From Cellvibrio mixtus subsp. mixtus J3-8 (GTDB lineage Bacteria; Pseudomonadota; Gammaproteobacteria; Pseudomonadales; Cellvibrionaceae), in the NCBI RefSeq assembly GCF_000766945.1, contig NZ_KN266207.1, positions 1,142,444-1,206,443 of the forward strand: 64,000 nucleotides of DNA. Reading direction: 5' to 3'. The position numbers and the translations under genes are program-made. Position 1 is the stretch's first letter; every line of letters begins with the position of its first letter. Shown piece by piece: positions 7,790-16,417 of the stretch. The notes beneath the pieces are model-generated. The model saw only the letters and a program-made list of their open reading frames with translations. It had not been told where the DNA came from and did no database searches.

Positions 7790-10708
7790 ATGACCCATCC
7801 CGCTTTTGAATTGCTGCGCAGCCAGACTATCGATGCCCTGAAAATTCGCGTTGAAGAATACCGCCACAAAAATACCGGAGCGCAACATATTCATTTGGTC
7901 GCTGATAACGATGAAAACGTATTTCTGGTGGCATTGCGTACGGTGCCTCACGATTCCACTGGCGTCGCCCATATTCTGGAACACACTGCACTGTGCGGCA
8001 GCAAGAAATACCCGGTGCGTGATCCGTTCTTTATGATGGTACGCCGCTCACTGAATACCTTTATGAATGCCTTCACCAGCTCCGACTGGACCGCTTATCC
8101 CTTTGCCAGCCAGAACCGCAAGGATTTTAATAATTTGCTGGATGTGTATCTGGATGCAGTTTTTTTCTCGCGCCTGGACGAACTGGATTTTGCACAGGAA
8201 GGCCATCGCGTTGAATTTGCTGAACCGGAAAATCCTGAATCGGACCTGGTATTTAAAGGCGTCGTATTTAATGAAATGAAAGGCGCTATGAGTTCTGTGC
8301 CATCGCAGCTCTGGCATACACTCTGTAAATATCTTTACCCGACTTCCACCTATCACTACAACAGTGGTGGCGAACCCGAAGATATTCCCGATTTAACCTA
8401 TCAACAACTGAAAGATTTTTACCGCACGCATTATCACCCCAGCAATGCAATTTTTATGACGTATGGCGATATTCCTGCAGCCGTGCACCAGGAAAAATTT
8501 GAAAACCAGGCGCTGCGCCATTTTGAAAAGCTGGATGAAATTATTGCAGTTGATGATGAAAAACGTTATCACGCGCCGGTAAATGTAGAAGAAGCCTACC
8601 CTGTCGATGAAAATGATGCAGATAATCTCGAGCAAAAAAATCACGTCGTGATTTCCTGGTTACTGGGTAAGACTACCAATCTGGATGAATCACTTGAGGC
8701 ACAACTGCTGTCCAATATTTTATTGGACAATAGCGCATCGCCGCTGCAACAAGCCCTGGAAACAACCGAGCTCGGACAAGCGCCGTCACCATTATGTGGA
8801 CTGGATGATTCATCGCGCGAGATGGCATTTGTGTGTGGACTTGAAGGTTGCACATTGGACAATGTTAATAATGTCGAAGCATTAATTCTGGATACCTTGA
8901 CTCAGGTTGCAGAACAGGGTGTACCGCAAGAGCAGATTGCGGCGTCGCTGCACCAATTGGAATTGTCGCAACGCGAAGTCGGGGGCGATGGTTATCCTTA
9001 TGGTTTGCAATTAATTTTAACGGGGCTCACATCGGCAACCCATCGCGGGGATCCAATCGCATTATTGGATGTGGATGCGGCACTGGATAATTTGCGTCGC
9101 AAAACGCAAGACCCACAATTTATCCAGAATGCTGTACGCAAATGGTTATTGGAAAACCCTCATCGTGTGCGCCTGACATTACGCCCGGATTTACAAATGG
9201 GTGATCGCATTAAAGCGGCTGAAAAAAATCGCCTCGCACAATTGAAAGCGCAATTGAGTGAAAATGAAAAGCAACACATCATTGCACAAACCAAAGCGTT
9301 GCAAGCGCGCCAGTTACACCAGGATGATGAAAGCATCCTGCCCAAAGTGGGATTGGAAGATATTCCTGCAAATTTGCATTACACCGCGGGTAGCCATGAA
9401 AGCGTTAACAATTATCCATTGCGCCGTTATGCCGCAGGCACCAATGGTTTGTTGTACCAACAAATTACGTGCAAGCTGCCAGCACTGAATGACGCACAAT
9501 TAAAAGTATTGCCGTTTTATTGTATTTGTTTAACTGAATTGGGAAATGGCGAAAAAGATTATCTCGCCACCCAACGCTGGCAAGCAGAAACAGTAGGATC
9601 AATCAGTGCATTTAGTAGCATTCGCGGTGCAGGTGACGATGTACAAAATATCGATGCTTATATCACCCTTTCCGCCAAAGCACTGAGCCGCAATAGCGCG
9701 GCGTTAAATGAATTAATGCAATCGACTTTATTGCAGCCACGCTTTGACGAGCTGGATCGCATTCGCGAATTGATTGCACAGAATCGTGCGCGCCGCGAAC
9801 AAAGTATTACCGGCCATGGCCATAGCCTTGCTATGACCGCTGCGTGTGCCGGTATGAGCCCGGCAGCGAAAGTATCGCACCAACTCAGTGGCCTTGAAGG
9901 TATTGCCGCATTAAAAGCGCTGGACACCGCATTGGATAATGAAAAATCCCTTGCCGAATTTGCACAAACCCTGGCATCAATTCACCAGCTGATTTTGCAA
10001 GCGCCCAAACAATTTTTAATTGTAGGCGAGCAAGAACACCTGGACACCTACCGCGACCATTTACAACAACGCTGGTCCGGTGAAAGCGCAACTGAATCGT
10101 TTGCAGAATTTGAATTGCCCGAAATCAGCGAACAAGTTCGCGAAGCCTGGATCACCAATACCCAAGTCAATTTTTGCGCAAAAGCGTACCCCACTGTGCC
10201 AAGTGAACACCCGGATGCTGCAGCATTAACAGTACTGGGCGGGTTCCTGCGCAACGGTTATTTGCACCGCGCAGTGCGTGAGCAAGGTGGCGCCTATGGC
10301 GGGGGAGCAAGTCAGGACAGCAATACCGCATCATTTCGTTTTTATTCATACCGCGATCCACGTTTAACTGAAACGCTGGATGACTTTGACCAATCGTTAG
10401 TATGGTTACAGGAAACCACACATCAATGGCAAGCCGTGGAAGAAGCAATTCTCGGGGTAATTGGCAGTATTGATAAACCCGGCTCACCGGCCGGTGAAGC
10501 AAAATCTACCTACCAGGCAGAACTGTTTGGTCGCACCCGTGAAAAACGCGAATTGTTCCGCAATCGCGTACTGCAAGTGACCGCCGACGATCTCAAACGT
10601 GTTGCGCGCACTTATCTCACTGCGGAAAAGGCGAGCATTGCGGTAGTCACACACGCGGGACAAAAAGCAAACCTGGAGTCACTCGGTTTGCAATTGAAAA
10701 CCTGTTAA
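7790..10708 (+). CDS. M16C family zinc metallopeptidase (PreP/Cym1-like)
   Basis: A 972-residue inverted-zincin peptidase. The HxxEH motif is HILEH (61-65), with the following LCGSKKYPVRDPF and NTFMNAFTSSDWTAYPF blocks typical of the presequence-protease subgroup. The third metal ligand is probably the Glu in VVFNEMKGAMS. The long second half (about 500-972) is the non-catalytic clamshell partner, including the YGGGASQDS loop. Length agrees with the roughly 970-1000-residue PreP class. No signal peptide is seen, so it is expected to degrade oligopeptides in the cytoplasm. It starts 25 bp after the DTW gene and may share its transcript. Confidence 0.93.
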   Translation: MTHPAFELLRSQTIDALKIRVEEYRHKNTGAQHIHLVADNDENVFLVALRTVPHDSTGVAHILEHTALCGSKKYPVRDPFFMMVRRSLNTFMNAFTSSDWTAYPFASQNRKDFNNLLDVYLDAVFFSRLDELDFAQEGHRVEFAEPENPESDLVFKGVVFNEMKGAMSSVPSQLWHTLCKYLYPTSTYHYNSGGEPEDIPDLTYQQLKDFYRTHYHPSNAIFMTYGDIPAAVHQEKFENQALRHFEKLDEIIAVDDEKRYHAPVNVEEAYPVDENDADNLEQKNHVVISWLLGKTTNLDESLEAQLLSNILLDNSASPLQQALETTELGQAPSPLCGLDDSSREMAFVCGLEGCTLDNVNNVEALILDTLTQVAEQGVPQEQIAASLHQLELSQREVGGDGYPYGLQLILTGLTSATHRGDPIALLDVDAALDNLRRKTQDPQFIQNAVRKWLLENPHRVRLTLRPDLQMGDRIKAAEKNRLAQLKAQLSENEKQHIIAQTKALQARQLHQDDESILPKVGLEDIPANLHYTAGSHESVNNYPLRRYAAGTNGLLYQQITCKLPALNDAQLKVLPFYCICLTELGNGEKDYLATQRWQAETVGSISAFSSIRGAGDDVQNIDAYITLSAKALSRNSAALNELMQSTLLQPRFDELDRIRELIAQNRARREQSITGHGHSLAMTAACAGMSPAAKVSHQLSGLEGIAALKALDTALDNEKSLAEFAQTLASIHQLILQAPKQFLIVGEQEHLDTYRDHLQQRWSGESATESFAEFELPEISEQVREAWITNTQVNFCAKAYPTVPSEHPDAAALTVLGGFLRNGYLHRAVREQGGAYGGGASQDSNTASFRFYSYRDPRLTETLDDFDQSLVWLQETTHQWQAVEEAILGVIGSIDKPGSPAGEAKSTYQAELFGRTREKRELFRNRVLQVTADDLKRVARTYLTAEKASIAVVTHAGQKANLESLGLQLKTC

Positions 10709-10851
10709 TCCGCCTTCATGAGTTCAGGGACGAACTCTGCAGTGGCCGGGATTGCAATGTTTTGTGCCAGGCTGCGTAGTTTTCCCCATTAAAGTCATCT
10801 AGTATTCATCCACAAGGAATCGCGAAAATAACAACATACAACCCTACGAAG

Positions 10852-11718
10852 ATGACCAAGATCCCACTGGAATACAGCGCTGCATCCCACCCGGGTTTGG
10901 TGCGCGACAATAATGAAGACTGCTTTCTCAGTCAGCCAGAGCACGGGTTATGGTTGGTCGCCGATGGTATGGGCGGTCATGAAGCCGGTGAAGTGGCAAG
11001 CGCCATTGTGCGCGATACCATTGAAAAAGAGACCAACAATAACCCAGCCCTTTCCCTCATAGAAACTATCCAGCACGCTCACACCAGTATTCTCTCCTCC
11101 GCGGCCAAAGGCATAGGCGCACCGGGAATGGGCTCTACGGTGGTAGCATTGCGTAGCGATTCCACCAAATACCAGATTGCCTGGGTAGGTGACAGCCGCG
11201 CGTATTTATGGACTCCTACACGCGACGGCGGCCGGCTGGAGCAATTGAGCGTGGATCACTCCTACGTGCAGATGCTCGTAGACACTGGCGTTATCAGCGC
11301 CGACGATGCCGAATTCCATCCAGAAAAAAATATCATTACCCAATGCCTGGGAATGCAAGAATTGAATCAGGTAAAAGTCGATTCACTGGAAGGCCAATGG
11401 CAAATCGACCAATGGATTTTGTTATGCAGTGATGGCTTAACCGATGAAGTCAGTGACAAAACCATCGCACAGATATTGTGCGAATCCAATGATTGCCTTG
11501 CCGCCGTGGACCAGCTACTTCATGCTGCACTCACTGGCGGCGGACGCGATAATATTACCCTGCAGATTATTGAGTCGCCTTTGCATCAAAACACTGTGCG
11601 TAAAGGCGTGTGGCAATGGATACCCTACTTAACGGGTAAAATTAAAATAGATGCCTGGATTTTTGGCGGCGCACTTTTATCGTTATTAGGCCTGCTGGTT
11701 TATGTAGTAAGTGCCTGA
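10852..11718 (+). CDS. PP2C-family Ser/Thr protein phosphatase with C-terminal membrane anchor
   Basis: A 288-residue PPM-type phosphatase. Metal-binding motifs are in order: DNNEDCF, VADGMGGHEAGE, WVGDSRAYL, LLCSDGLTDEV and GGGRDNITLQI. A hydrophobic segment at about 266-287 anchors the C-terminus in the inner membrane with the catalytic domain cytoplasmic. Bacterial PP2C enzymes typically reverse phosphorylation by a partner Hanks-type kinase, and such a kinase gene follows after about 50 bp. Similar pairs (PppA/PpkA) regulate type VI secretion in Pseudomonas, but no secretion genes are visible here. Ribosome site is weak. Confidence 0.92.
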   Translation: MTKIPLEYSAASHPGLVRDNNEDCFLSQPEHGLWLVADGMGGHEAGEVASAIVRDTIEKETNNNPALSLIETIQHAHTSILSSAAKGIGAPGMGSTVVALRSDSTKYQIAWVGDSRAYLWTPTRDGGRLEQLSVDHSYVQMLVDTGVISADDAEFHPEKNIITQCLGMQELNQVKVDSLEGQWQIDQWILLCSDGLTDEVSDKTIAQILCESNDCLAAVDQLLHAALTGGGRDNITLQIIESPLHQNTVRKGVWQWIPYLTGKIKIDAWIFGGALLSLLGLLVYVVSA

Positions 11719-11769
11719 AATGCGACTCGTTTATTTAACATCAGAAACAGAATTTTGAAATAGTTTGCT

Positions 11770-14148
11770 ATGGCGCTACAAATTCCCGGCTACCGGGTGA
11801 TACGGAAAATTAACCAGGGTGGCATGTCCACTGTATACCTCGCGATCCAGATCAGCGTGGGGCGTGTTGTTGCATTGAAAGTCATGAATCCGCAACTCAA
11901 TAGCGACCCGGCATTTAGTGAACGATTCCAGCGCGAAGCTACCATTGTCGGTCAGTTATCACATCCCAATATTGTGGCGATTTACGACATTGGTCGCCAC
12001 GAAGATTTAAATTACATCGCCATGGATTACTTACCCAATGGTTCTGTGCACGATCGCATGAGCACAGGCCTCAGTGGTGAAGAAGTATTGCGCGTTACCC
12101 GTGAAATCGCCAGTGCACTAGATCACGCCCATGAAAAAGGTTACATCCACCGCGATATAAAACCCGAAAATATTTTATTTCGTTCCGATAATTCAGCTGT
12201 ACTTACCGATTTCGGTGTTGCGCGCGGCCTGGCAACAAATTCGCGCATGACACATGTGGGAACGGTTGTCGGAACGCCCCATTACATGAGCCCGGAGCAA
12301 ACGAAAGGCAACGTAGTCGATGGCCGTTCGGATCTTTATAGCCTCGGTGTGGTCTTTTACGAAATGTTGACCGGCACTTTGCCATTCCAGGGCGATGAAG
12401 CCGTGACCATTGCGCTCAAACATATCAGCGCCCCCATTCCCAAATTGCCCATGCAATATTTGGGTTACCAAAAAATTCTGGATAAATTATTAGCAAAAGA
12501 TCCCGAGCAACGCTTCCAGCGCGGACGCGATTTAATCGCCGCGCTGGAAGATTTTGAAAAAATCCAGCGCCCTGCCACCACAACTGCAACACATCCAGCG
12601 GATTTAACCGTAGTTAATCTTACCCGTGCATTAGTATCAGCAACATTAAATGCCGTGCGTTGGCGTTGGAATAAATTTCGTTCGTTGCGCTGGAGTCCCG
12701 GCCGCGGATTTTATTTACGCCCGGCGACCAAAATTACTGAAATATTTTTCAATGAACAGCATGCAGCCACGCAAATCAGCCGTGAAGAATTTATCACGTC
12801 AATACATTCTGCTTACAATAGTAAAAATCGTCCGATTACGTTTGTATTAACGTTATTGGTATTTTTACCGTTGCTGTGGTGTGGCATGAGTATTTTTTAT
12901 GCAAAGGGAAAATCGCTTAGCGAAAATCCGTCCAGCATTGGCAAATTAATGCTCACCACTGCAACCTGGTTTATGGATGTTCCAGATAACGAGCCCGCAA
13001 CAGCATCCACACATGTTTCGAGTGATACCAATTCACAATCGACCAGCAGCGTTAATGCTATTGCCATTACAAGCCAGGTCAGCCCGGCAACAGAGGCAAC
13101 AAGCGCCCCCAACCCTGGAGAAAACAACACTCAATTAGCGCCCATAGATCAGGCAGCCTATGCGCAAGCCAATAGCAGCACCCCGGTGCAAACCTTCGCA
13201 TTAAAAGTAGTGAGTACACCCACCAACGCACGCGTGCGCATATTAAATATCCCCGAGCGCTATGAAGCGAATATGCAACTGCCTGCCGGGCGTTATCACA
13301 TTGAAGTCAGTTTACAAGGTTATGAAACACAAAAGCGCTGGGTGGAAATTATCGATCAAAATTTACAACCGGAATTTTCACTGAACGTTGCAATTCAACC
13401 CGGCGAAGAAATCAGCAGCGAGGTGATTGCCTCTATTAAAACCGACGGCCCGGAAATGATCAGTATTCCCACAGGCAATTTTTTAATGGGCAATAAAGAT
13501 GATGTCATCGCTATGCCGGTACACAAAGTTGTGATTAGCAAACGTTTTGCAATCAGCAAATACGAAATTACGTTCAATGATTACGATATGTTTGCACAAG
13601 CAACAAAACGCCCGTTACCTAATGATAATCGCTGGGGCCGTGGCAATCGCCCGGTTATTAACGTCAGCTTCGAGGATGCGCGTGCCTATGTGCAATGGTT
13701 AAGTCAAACCACCGGCAAAAAGTACCGGCTGCCCACTGAATCGGAATGGGAATATGTTGCGCGCGCTGAAACCAATACCTTATTTTGGTGGAGCAATGAC
13801 TTGCGCGATGCTGCGGGCCGCGCTAATTGTCGCCGTGGCTGCAACAGTAAATTTTCCGGATTATTCGGCGCAAAAACAGCGCCTGTTGGTACTTACCCTG
13901 CGAACGGTTTTGGTGTCTATGACACGGCGGGCAATGTTGCCGAATGGGTAGAAGATTGTTTTGCAGACAATTACAACTTGCACCCTAAAAATGGCCAGGC
14001 CATGGTGATAAAAAATTGCGAAGCGCATGTAGTGCGCGGTGGCTCCGCCAAAGATAATGCCGAACGCCTGGCCAGCCACATTCGCGACTATCACCGCAAT
14101 GAAATTTTTGACAATCACCTGGGCTTCCGGGTGGTGATGGAATTGTAA
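11770..14148 (+). CDS. Hanks-type Ser/Thr kinase with PEGA and FGE-sulfatase (SUMF1) domains
   Basis: A 792-residue single-pass membrane kinase. The catalytic domain (about 8-270) has the Gly loop INQGGMSTVYL, ATP-anchoring K37, the HRDIKPEN loop (D129, K131, N134) and DFG (147-149), so it looks active. A charged juxtamembrane stretch precedes one membrane helix (about 352-377). Outside lie a Ser/Thr-rich linker, a PEGA-like beta domain (about 475-530) and a C-terminal formylglycine-enzyme/SUMF1-type domain (about 545-790) with the typical end GGSAKDNAERLASHIRDYHR and NHLGFRVV. This PpkA-like design suggests periplasmic sensing coupled to cytoplasmic phosphorylation. It is flanked by its likely phosphatase and an AraC regulator, seven bases apart from the latter. 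Targets are unknown. Confidence 0.92.
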   Translation: MALQIPGYRVIRKINQGGMSTVYLAIQISVGRVVALKVMNPQLNSDPAFSERFQREATIVGQLSHPNIVAIYDIGRHEDLNYIAMDYLPNGSVHDRMSTGLSGEEVLRVTREIASALDHAHEKGYIHRDIKPENILFRSDNSAVLTDFGVARGLATNSRMTHVGTVVGTPHYMSPEQTKGNVVDGRSDLYSLGVVFYEMLTGTLPFQGDEAVTIALKHISAPIPKLPMQYLGYQKILDKLLAKDPEQRFQRGRDLIAALEDFEKIQRPATTTATHPADLTVVNLTRALVSATLNAVRWRWNKFRSLRWSPGRGFYLRPATKITEIFFNEQHAATQISREEFITSIHSAYNSKNRPITFVLTLLVFLPLLWCGMSIFYAKGKSLSENPSSIGKLMLTTATWFMDVPDNEPATASTHVSSDTNSQSTSSVNAIAITSQVSPATEATSAPNPGENNTQLAPIDQAAYAQANSSTPVQTFALKVVSTPTNARVRILNIPERYEANMQLPAGRYHIEVSLQGYETQKRWVEIIDQNLQPEFSLNVAIQPGEEISSEVIASIKTDGPEMISIPTGNFLMGNKDDVIAMPVHKVVISKRFAISKYEITFNDYDMFAQATKRPLPNDNRWGRGNRPVINVSFEDARAYVQWLSQTTGKKYRLPTESEWEYVARAETNTLFWWSNDLRDAAGRANCRRGCNSKFSGLFGAKTAPVGTYPANGFGVYDTAGNVAEWVEDCFADNYNLHPKNGQAMVIKNCEAHVVRGGSAKDNAERLASHIRDYHRNEIFDNHLGFRVVMEL

Positions 14149-14154
14149 TAGACC

Positions 14155-15192
14155 ATGGAACAATTCAGCGCTGTAGCAACTGTATTGACGCAATGGTCAA
14201 TCGGGTTTTCGATGTTCGCTATAGTACTGTTATGGATGGTCTACTGGTGGGTATTCAAACCCTTCGATAACACCTGGTTATCCAGAATTGCCTGCGCCGT
14301 TATGCTGGTTACCTTGGCGGGATTACAGGTTTATCACTGGCAAGCGTTGAACTCCACCGATCCATTGTTTGAAGCACGCGGTTATCTCGCATTTCTTTTT
14401 ATTGCAGCCCCTTCGTTTTATTTATTCAGCCGTGAACTATTGCAATTTAACAGCCGCAATCATCCTTTACTCATCCTGCACTTCCTCCCATTGGCTGTTA
14501 GCCCATTGTTAGCTGGTGTTATCGCCATCCCTCTCGCGTTTTGCATCGGAACCGGTTATGCACTTTGGTTATGCCTTGCCTTGTTTCGCTTGCGCGACCA
14601 ACGTAAATATTTCCAATTGGAGCTTCTTACATTTTCCGTATTCGCGCTAATTGCATTGATTATTTTACTGAGCGGACTACTAGCGCCCTGGCTGGGTGAA
14701 GGAGTGTACATCCATACTTACGCGAATCTGATTTCGCTGGCACTTTTCGCCGTGCTCTACTTGCAGCTACGCTTTCCCGACATTAACCAAAAAACCTGCG
14801 ATGCGGTTGCCGCAACCTATGCCGCATCTACATTGAAAAATACGGACTGCGTCGCCCTGGTGGAGCGATTGAACAACCTGTTGCTCAATGAAAAGATTTA
14901 TCGGGATGAAAACCTGAGTCTCGCTGGCCTTGCGGAACTGTTGGAATTAAGCAGCCACCAAACATCGGAATTGATCAACACCCACTTCAACCTTGGATTT
15001 TCGCGTTTGATTCGACAGTACCGGATTAATGAGGCCAGGCAACAACTCGTTGATGAACCAAGGTCTTCAGTACTTTCAATTGGCCTGGCAGTGGGTTTCA
15101 GCTCCCAATCCAACTTTTATACTGCCTTTCGCGAACTCACCGGCGAAACACCCGGGCAATTTCGTAAACGCATGGGCGTTTCGGAAACCTGA
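14155..15192 (+). CDS. AraC-family transcriptional regulator with polytopic membrane N-terminus
   Basis: A 345-residue protein. The N-terminal half (about 15-205) contains six or seven hydrophobic segments. The C-terminal third (about 240-342) is an AraC-type double helix-turn-helix with the second-helix signature VLSIGLAVGFSSQSNFYTAFRE compressed into the family pattern and ending in TGETPGQFRKR. Membrane-integrated AraC proteins couple an envelope signal to transcription. The start lies seven bases after the kinase stop, so the two are probably co-transcribed. A natural hypothesis is that it is a target or output of the kinase/phosphatase pair, or that it controls the three small membrane proteins immediately downstream. 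Both are inference. Confidence 0.88.
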   Translation: MEQFSAVATVLTQWSIGFSMFAIVLLWMVYWWVFKPFDNTWLSRIACAVMLVTLAGLQVYHWQALNSTDPLFEARGYLAFLFIAAPSFYLFSRELLQFNSRNHPLLILHFLPLAVSPLLAGVIAIPLAFCIGTGYALWLCLALFRLRDQRKYFQLELLTFSVFALIALIILLSGLLAPWLGEGVYIHTYANLISLALFAVLYLQLRFPDINQKTCDAVAATYAASTLKNTDCVALVERLNNLLLNEKIYRDENLSLAGLAELLELSSHQTSELINTHFNLGFSRLIRQYRINEARQQLVDEPRSSVLSIGLAVGFSSQSNFYTAFRELTGETPGQFRKRMGVSET

Positions 15193-15410
15193 ACCCGCAT
15201 AATCTCCGCTAAATCACCTGATGTTGCCTTGCACATTCCGGAATTATCATTTTGGATATTTTTAACTAACTGTTTTTATTAGATTTTATTTTAGGCTGCC
15301 ACTTTTTGCTCCTAAACGATAAAACCGGAAGTTAATCCGTCGCGTCATGCGCAAAATCCCTGTTGTGCCCTGCAATAGCAGCGCAATTAATCAAACAACA
15401 GGAGTTTTCC

Positions 15411-15776
15411 ATGCTCAACCTTATTACCTACATTGCTTATTTGGTTATCAGTTTACTGATTACGTTTCGAGTGGGGGCGTTACTCAGCCAAAACGGGGCT
15501 GTCTTTCTAACCAACCAGACCCACGGCAATGAGCGCCTGGCGCTCGCTATTAATAATCTGTTATTGATTGGTTATTACCTCATCAACATCGGCTACATAT
15601 TGCTGGTGTTAAACCTCAATGATTTCACCCTTTATGAAAATACCCCGGGGATGGACAACCAGCTCTACTTCCTTACACGCAATTTAGGGTTGGTCACCCT
15701 CATGCTCGGTGCAATGCATATGTTGCTGCTTTATGTACTTGCCAACTGGCATCCGGCAAAAAGCGATCAGGAATAA
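15411..15776 (+). CDS. Small polytopic membrane protein of unknown function
   Basis: A 121-residue protein with about three hydrophobic segments (roughly 4-24, 48-68, 92-113). ATG 15411 follows AGGAG at six bases, and I prefer it to the upstream ATG at 15363, which has no ribosome site and adds a polar extension. I recognise no family. It is the first of three tightly spaced small membrane genes (gap of 10 bp, then a 4-bp overlap) downstream of the AraC regulator, so they form a transcription unit. Confidence 0.75.
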   Translation: MLNLITYIAYLVISLLITFRVGALLSQNGAVFLTNQTHGNERLALAINNLLLIGYYLINIGYILLVLNLNDFTLYENTPGMDNQLYFLTRNLGLVTLMLGAMHMLLLYVLANWHPAKSDQE

Positions 15777-15786
15777 GGGGCGAACC

Positions 15787-16233
15787 ATGATGAAGTTACT
15801 CACAACCCGCTTTTTACACCTGCCGTTGGGCATGCTTGTCGTTGGCTTGGTCACGCCACCGGCAGTGACGCTACTAGCGACGGAAGCAGAACCGTTTATG
15901 GTCAGCTTGCCTTACTGGATGTCATGTTGGATTTACCTGGGACTCTCGCTAATGGCAATTCGCCTCACTTGTTTACGATTAATTGAATCCTCTGTACCTA
16001 CCCGCAATTGCACCGCGGAACAGACTGGGGTTCAGGCCCATGTGCGCACAGCTGAACTCCTTATTATGGGAGTAGCGCTATATTCGCTGAATTGGGGAGT
16101 TGCACCTACCGTTATCGAAGAGGCTGTACTCTTCATCAGTATGCGCCTGGGAATCACCTTGTTATTGCTAGGGGGCGTAGTGATGATGTTCACCCATATT
16201 AAAATGCGCGATCTGCAAGGAGCCAAAAAATGA
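15787..16233 (+). CDS. Small polytopic membrane protein of unknown function
   Basis: A 148-residue protein with about four hydrophobic segments (roughly 10-32, 42-62, 88-106, 116-136). ATG 15787 has AAGGGG upstream; an earlier ATG lies inside the preceding gene and is unlikely. I recognise no family. The stop overlaps the start of the next small gene as ATGA, so they are translationally coupled. Probably works with the preceding membrane protein; no reaction can be inferred. Confidence 0.72.
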   Translation: MMKLLTTRFLHLPLGMLVVGLVTPPAVTLLATEAEPFMVSLPYWMSCWIYLGLSLMAIRLTCLRLIESSVPTRNCTAEQTGVQAHVRTAELLIMGVALYSLNWGVAPTVIEEAVLFISMRLGITLLLLGGVVMMFTHIKMRDLQGAKK

Positions 16234-16400
16234 ATTCCATATGGATAAAGCGCATTGCACTCCTATTGATAGCGCTACTGTTATTCTCTGTGTTAGGGCA
16301 ATTAGCAGGTCAGCGATCCTTTCGCGAACGAAAACGCGATTGCGAGGAAGAAAGGCTCAGTAGCGGCAAAATACTCCCTCATTGCAGCCGCTTTTATTAA
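16230..16400 (+). CDS. 56-residue single-pass membrane protein
   Basis: A short gene whose ATG overlaps the preceding stop by four bases. A basic N-terminus (IWIKR) leads into a hydrophobic helix (about 9-24, rich in Leu and Ile), followed by a highly charged tail (RSFRERKRDCEEER) with two cysteines. The orientation rule suggests N-terminus in the cytoplasm. It is the last member of the three-gene membrane cluster and ends 17 bp before a convergent gene. No family recognised. The overlap and consistent design make it likely real. Confidence 0.6.
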   Translation: MNSIWIKRIALLLIALLLFSVLGQLAGQRSFRERKRDCEEERLSSGKILPHCSRFY

Positions 16401-16417
16401 ATCATTTGTTTACTAAA

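Noticed and set aside
10720-10737. Hairpin GAGTTC/GAACTC after the M16C peptidase gene as terminator
   Set aside because: Only six pairs and no following T run, so termination is not supported.
10852-14148. Type VI secretion regulatory pair (PppA/PpkA)
   Set aside because: Domain design is similar, but no tss gene or effector lies in the window, so a secretion role is not claimed.
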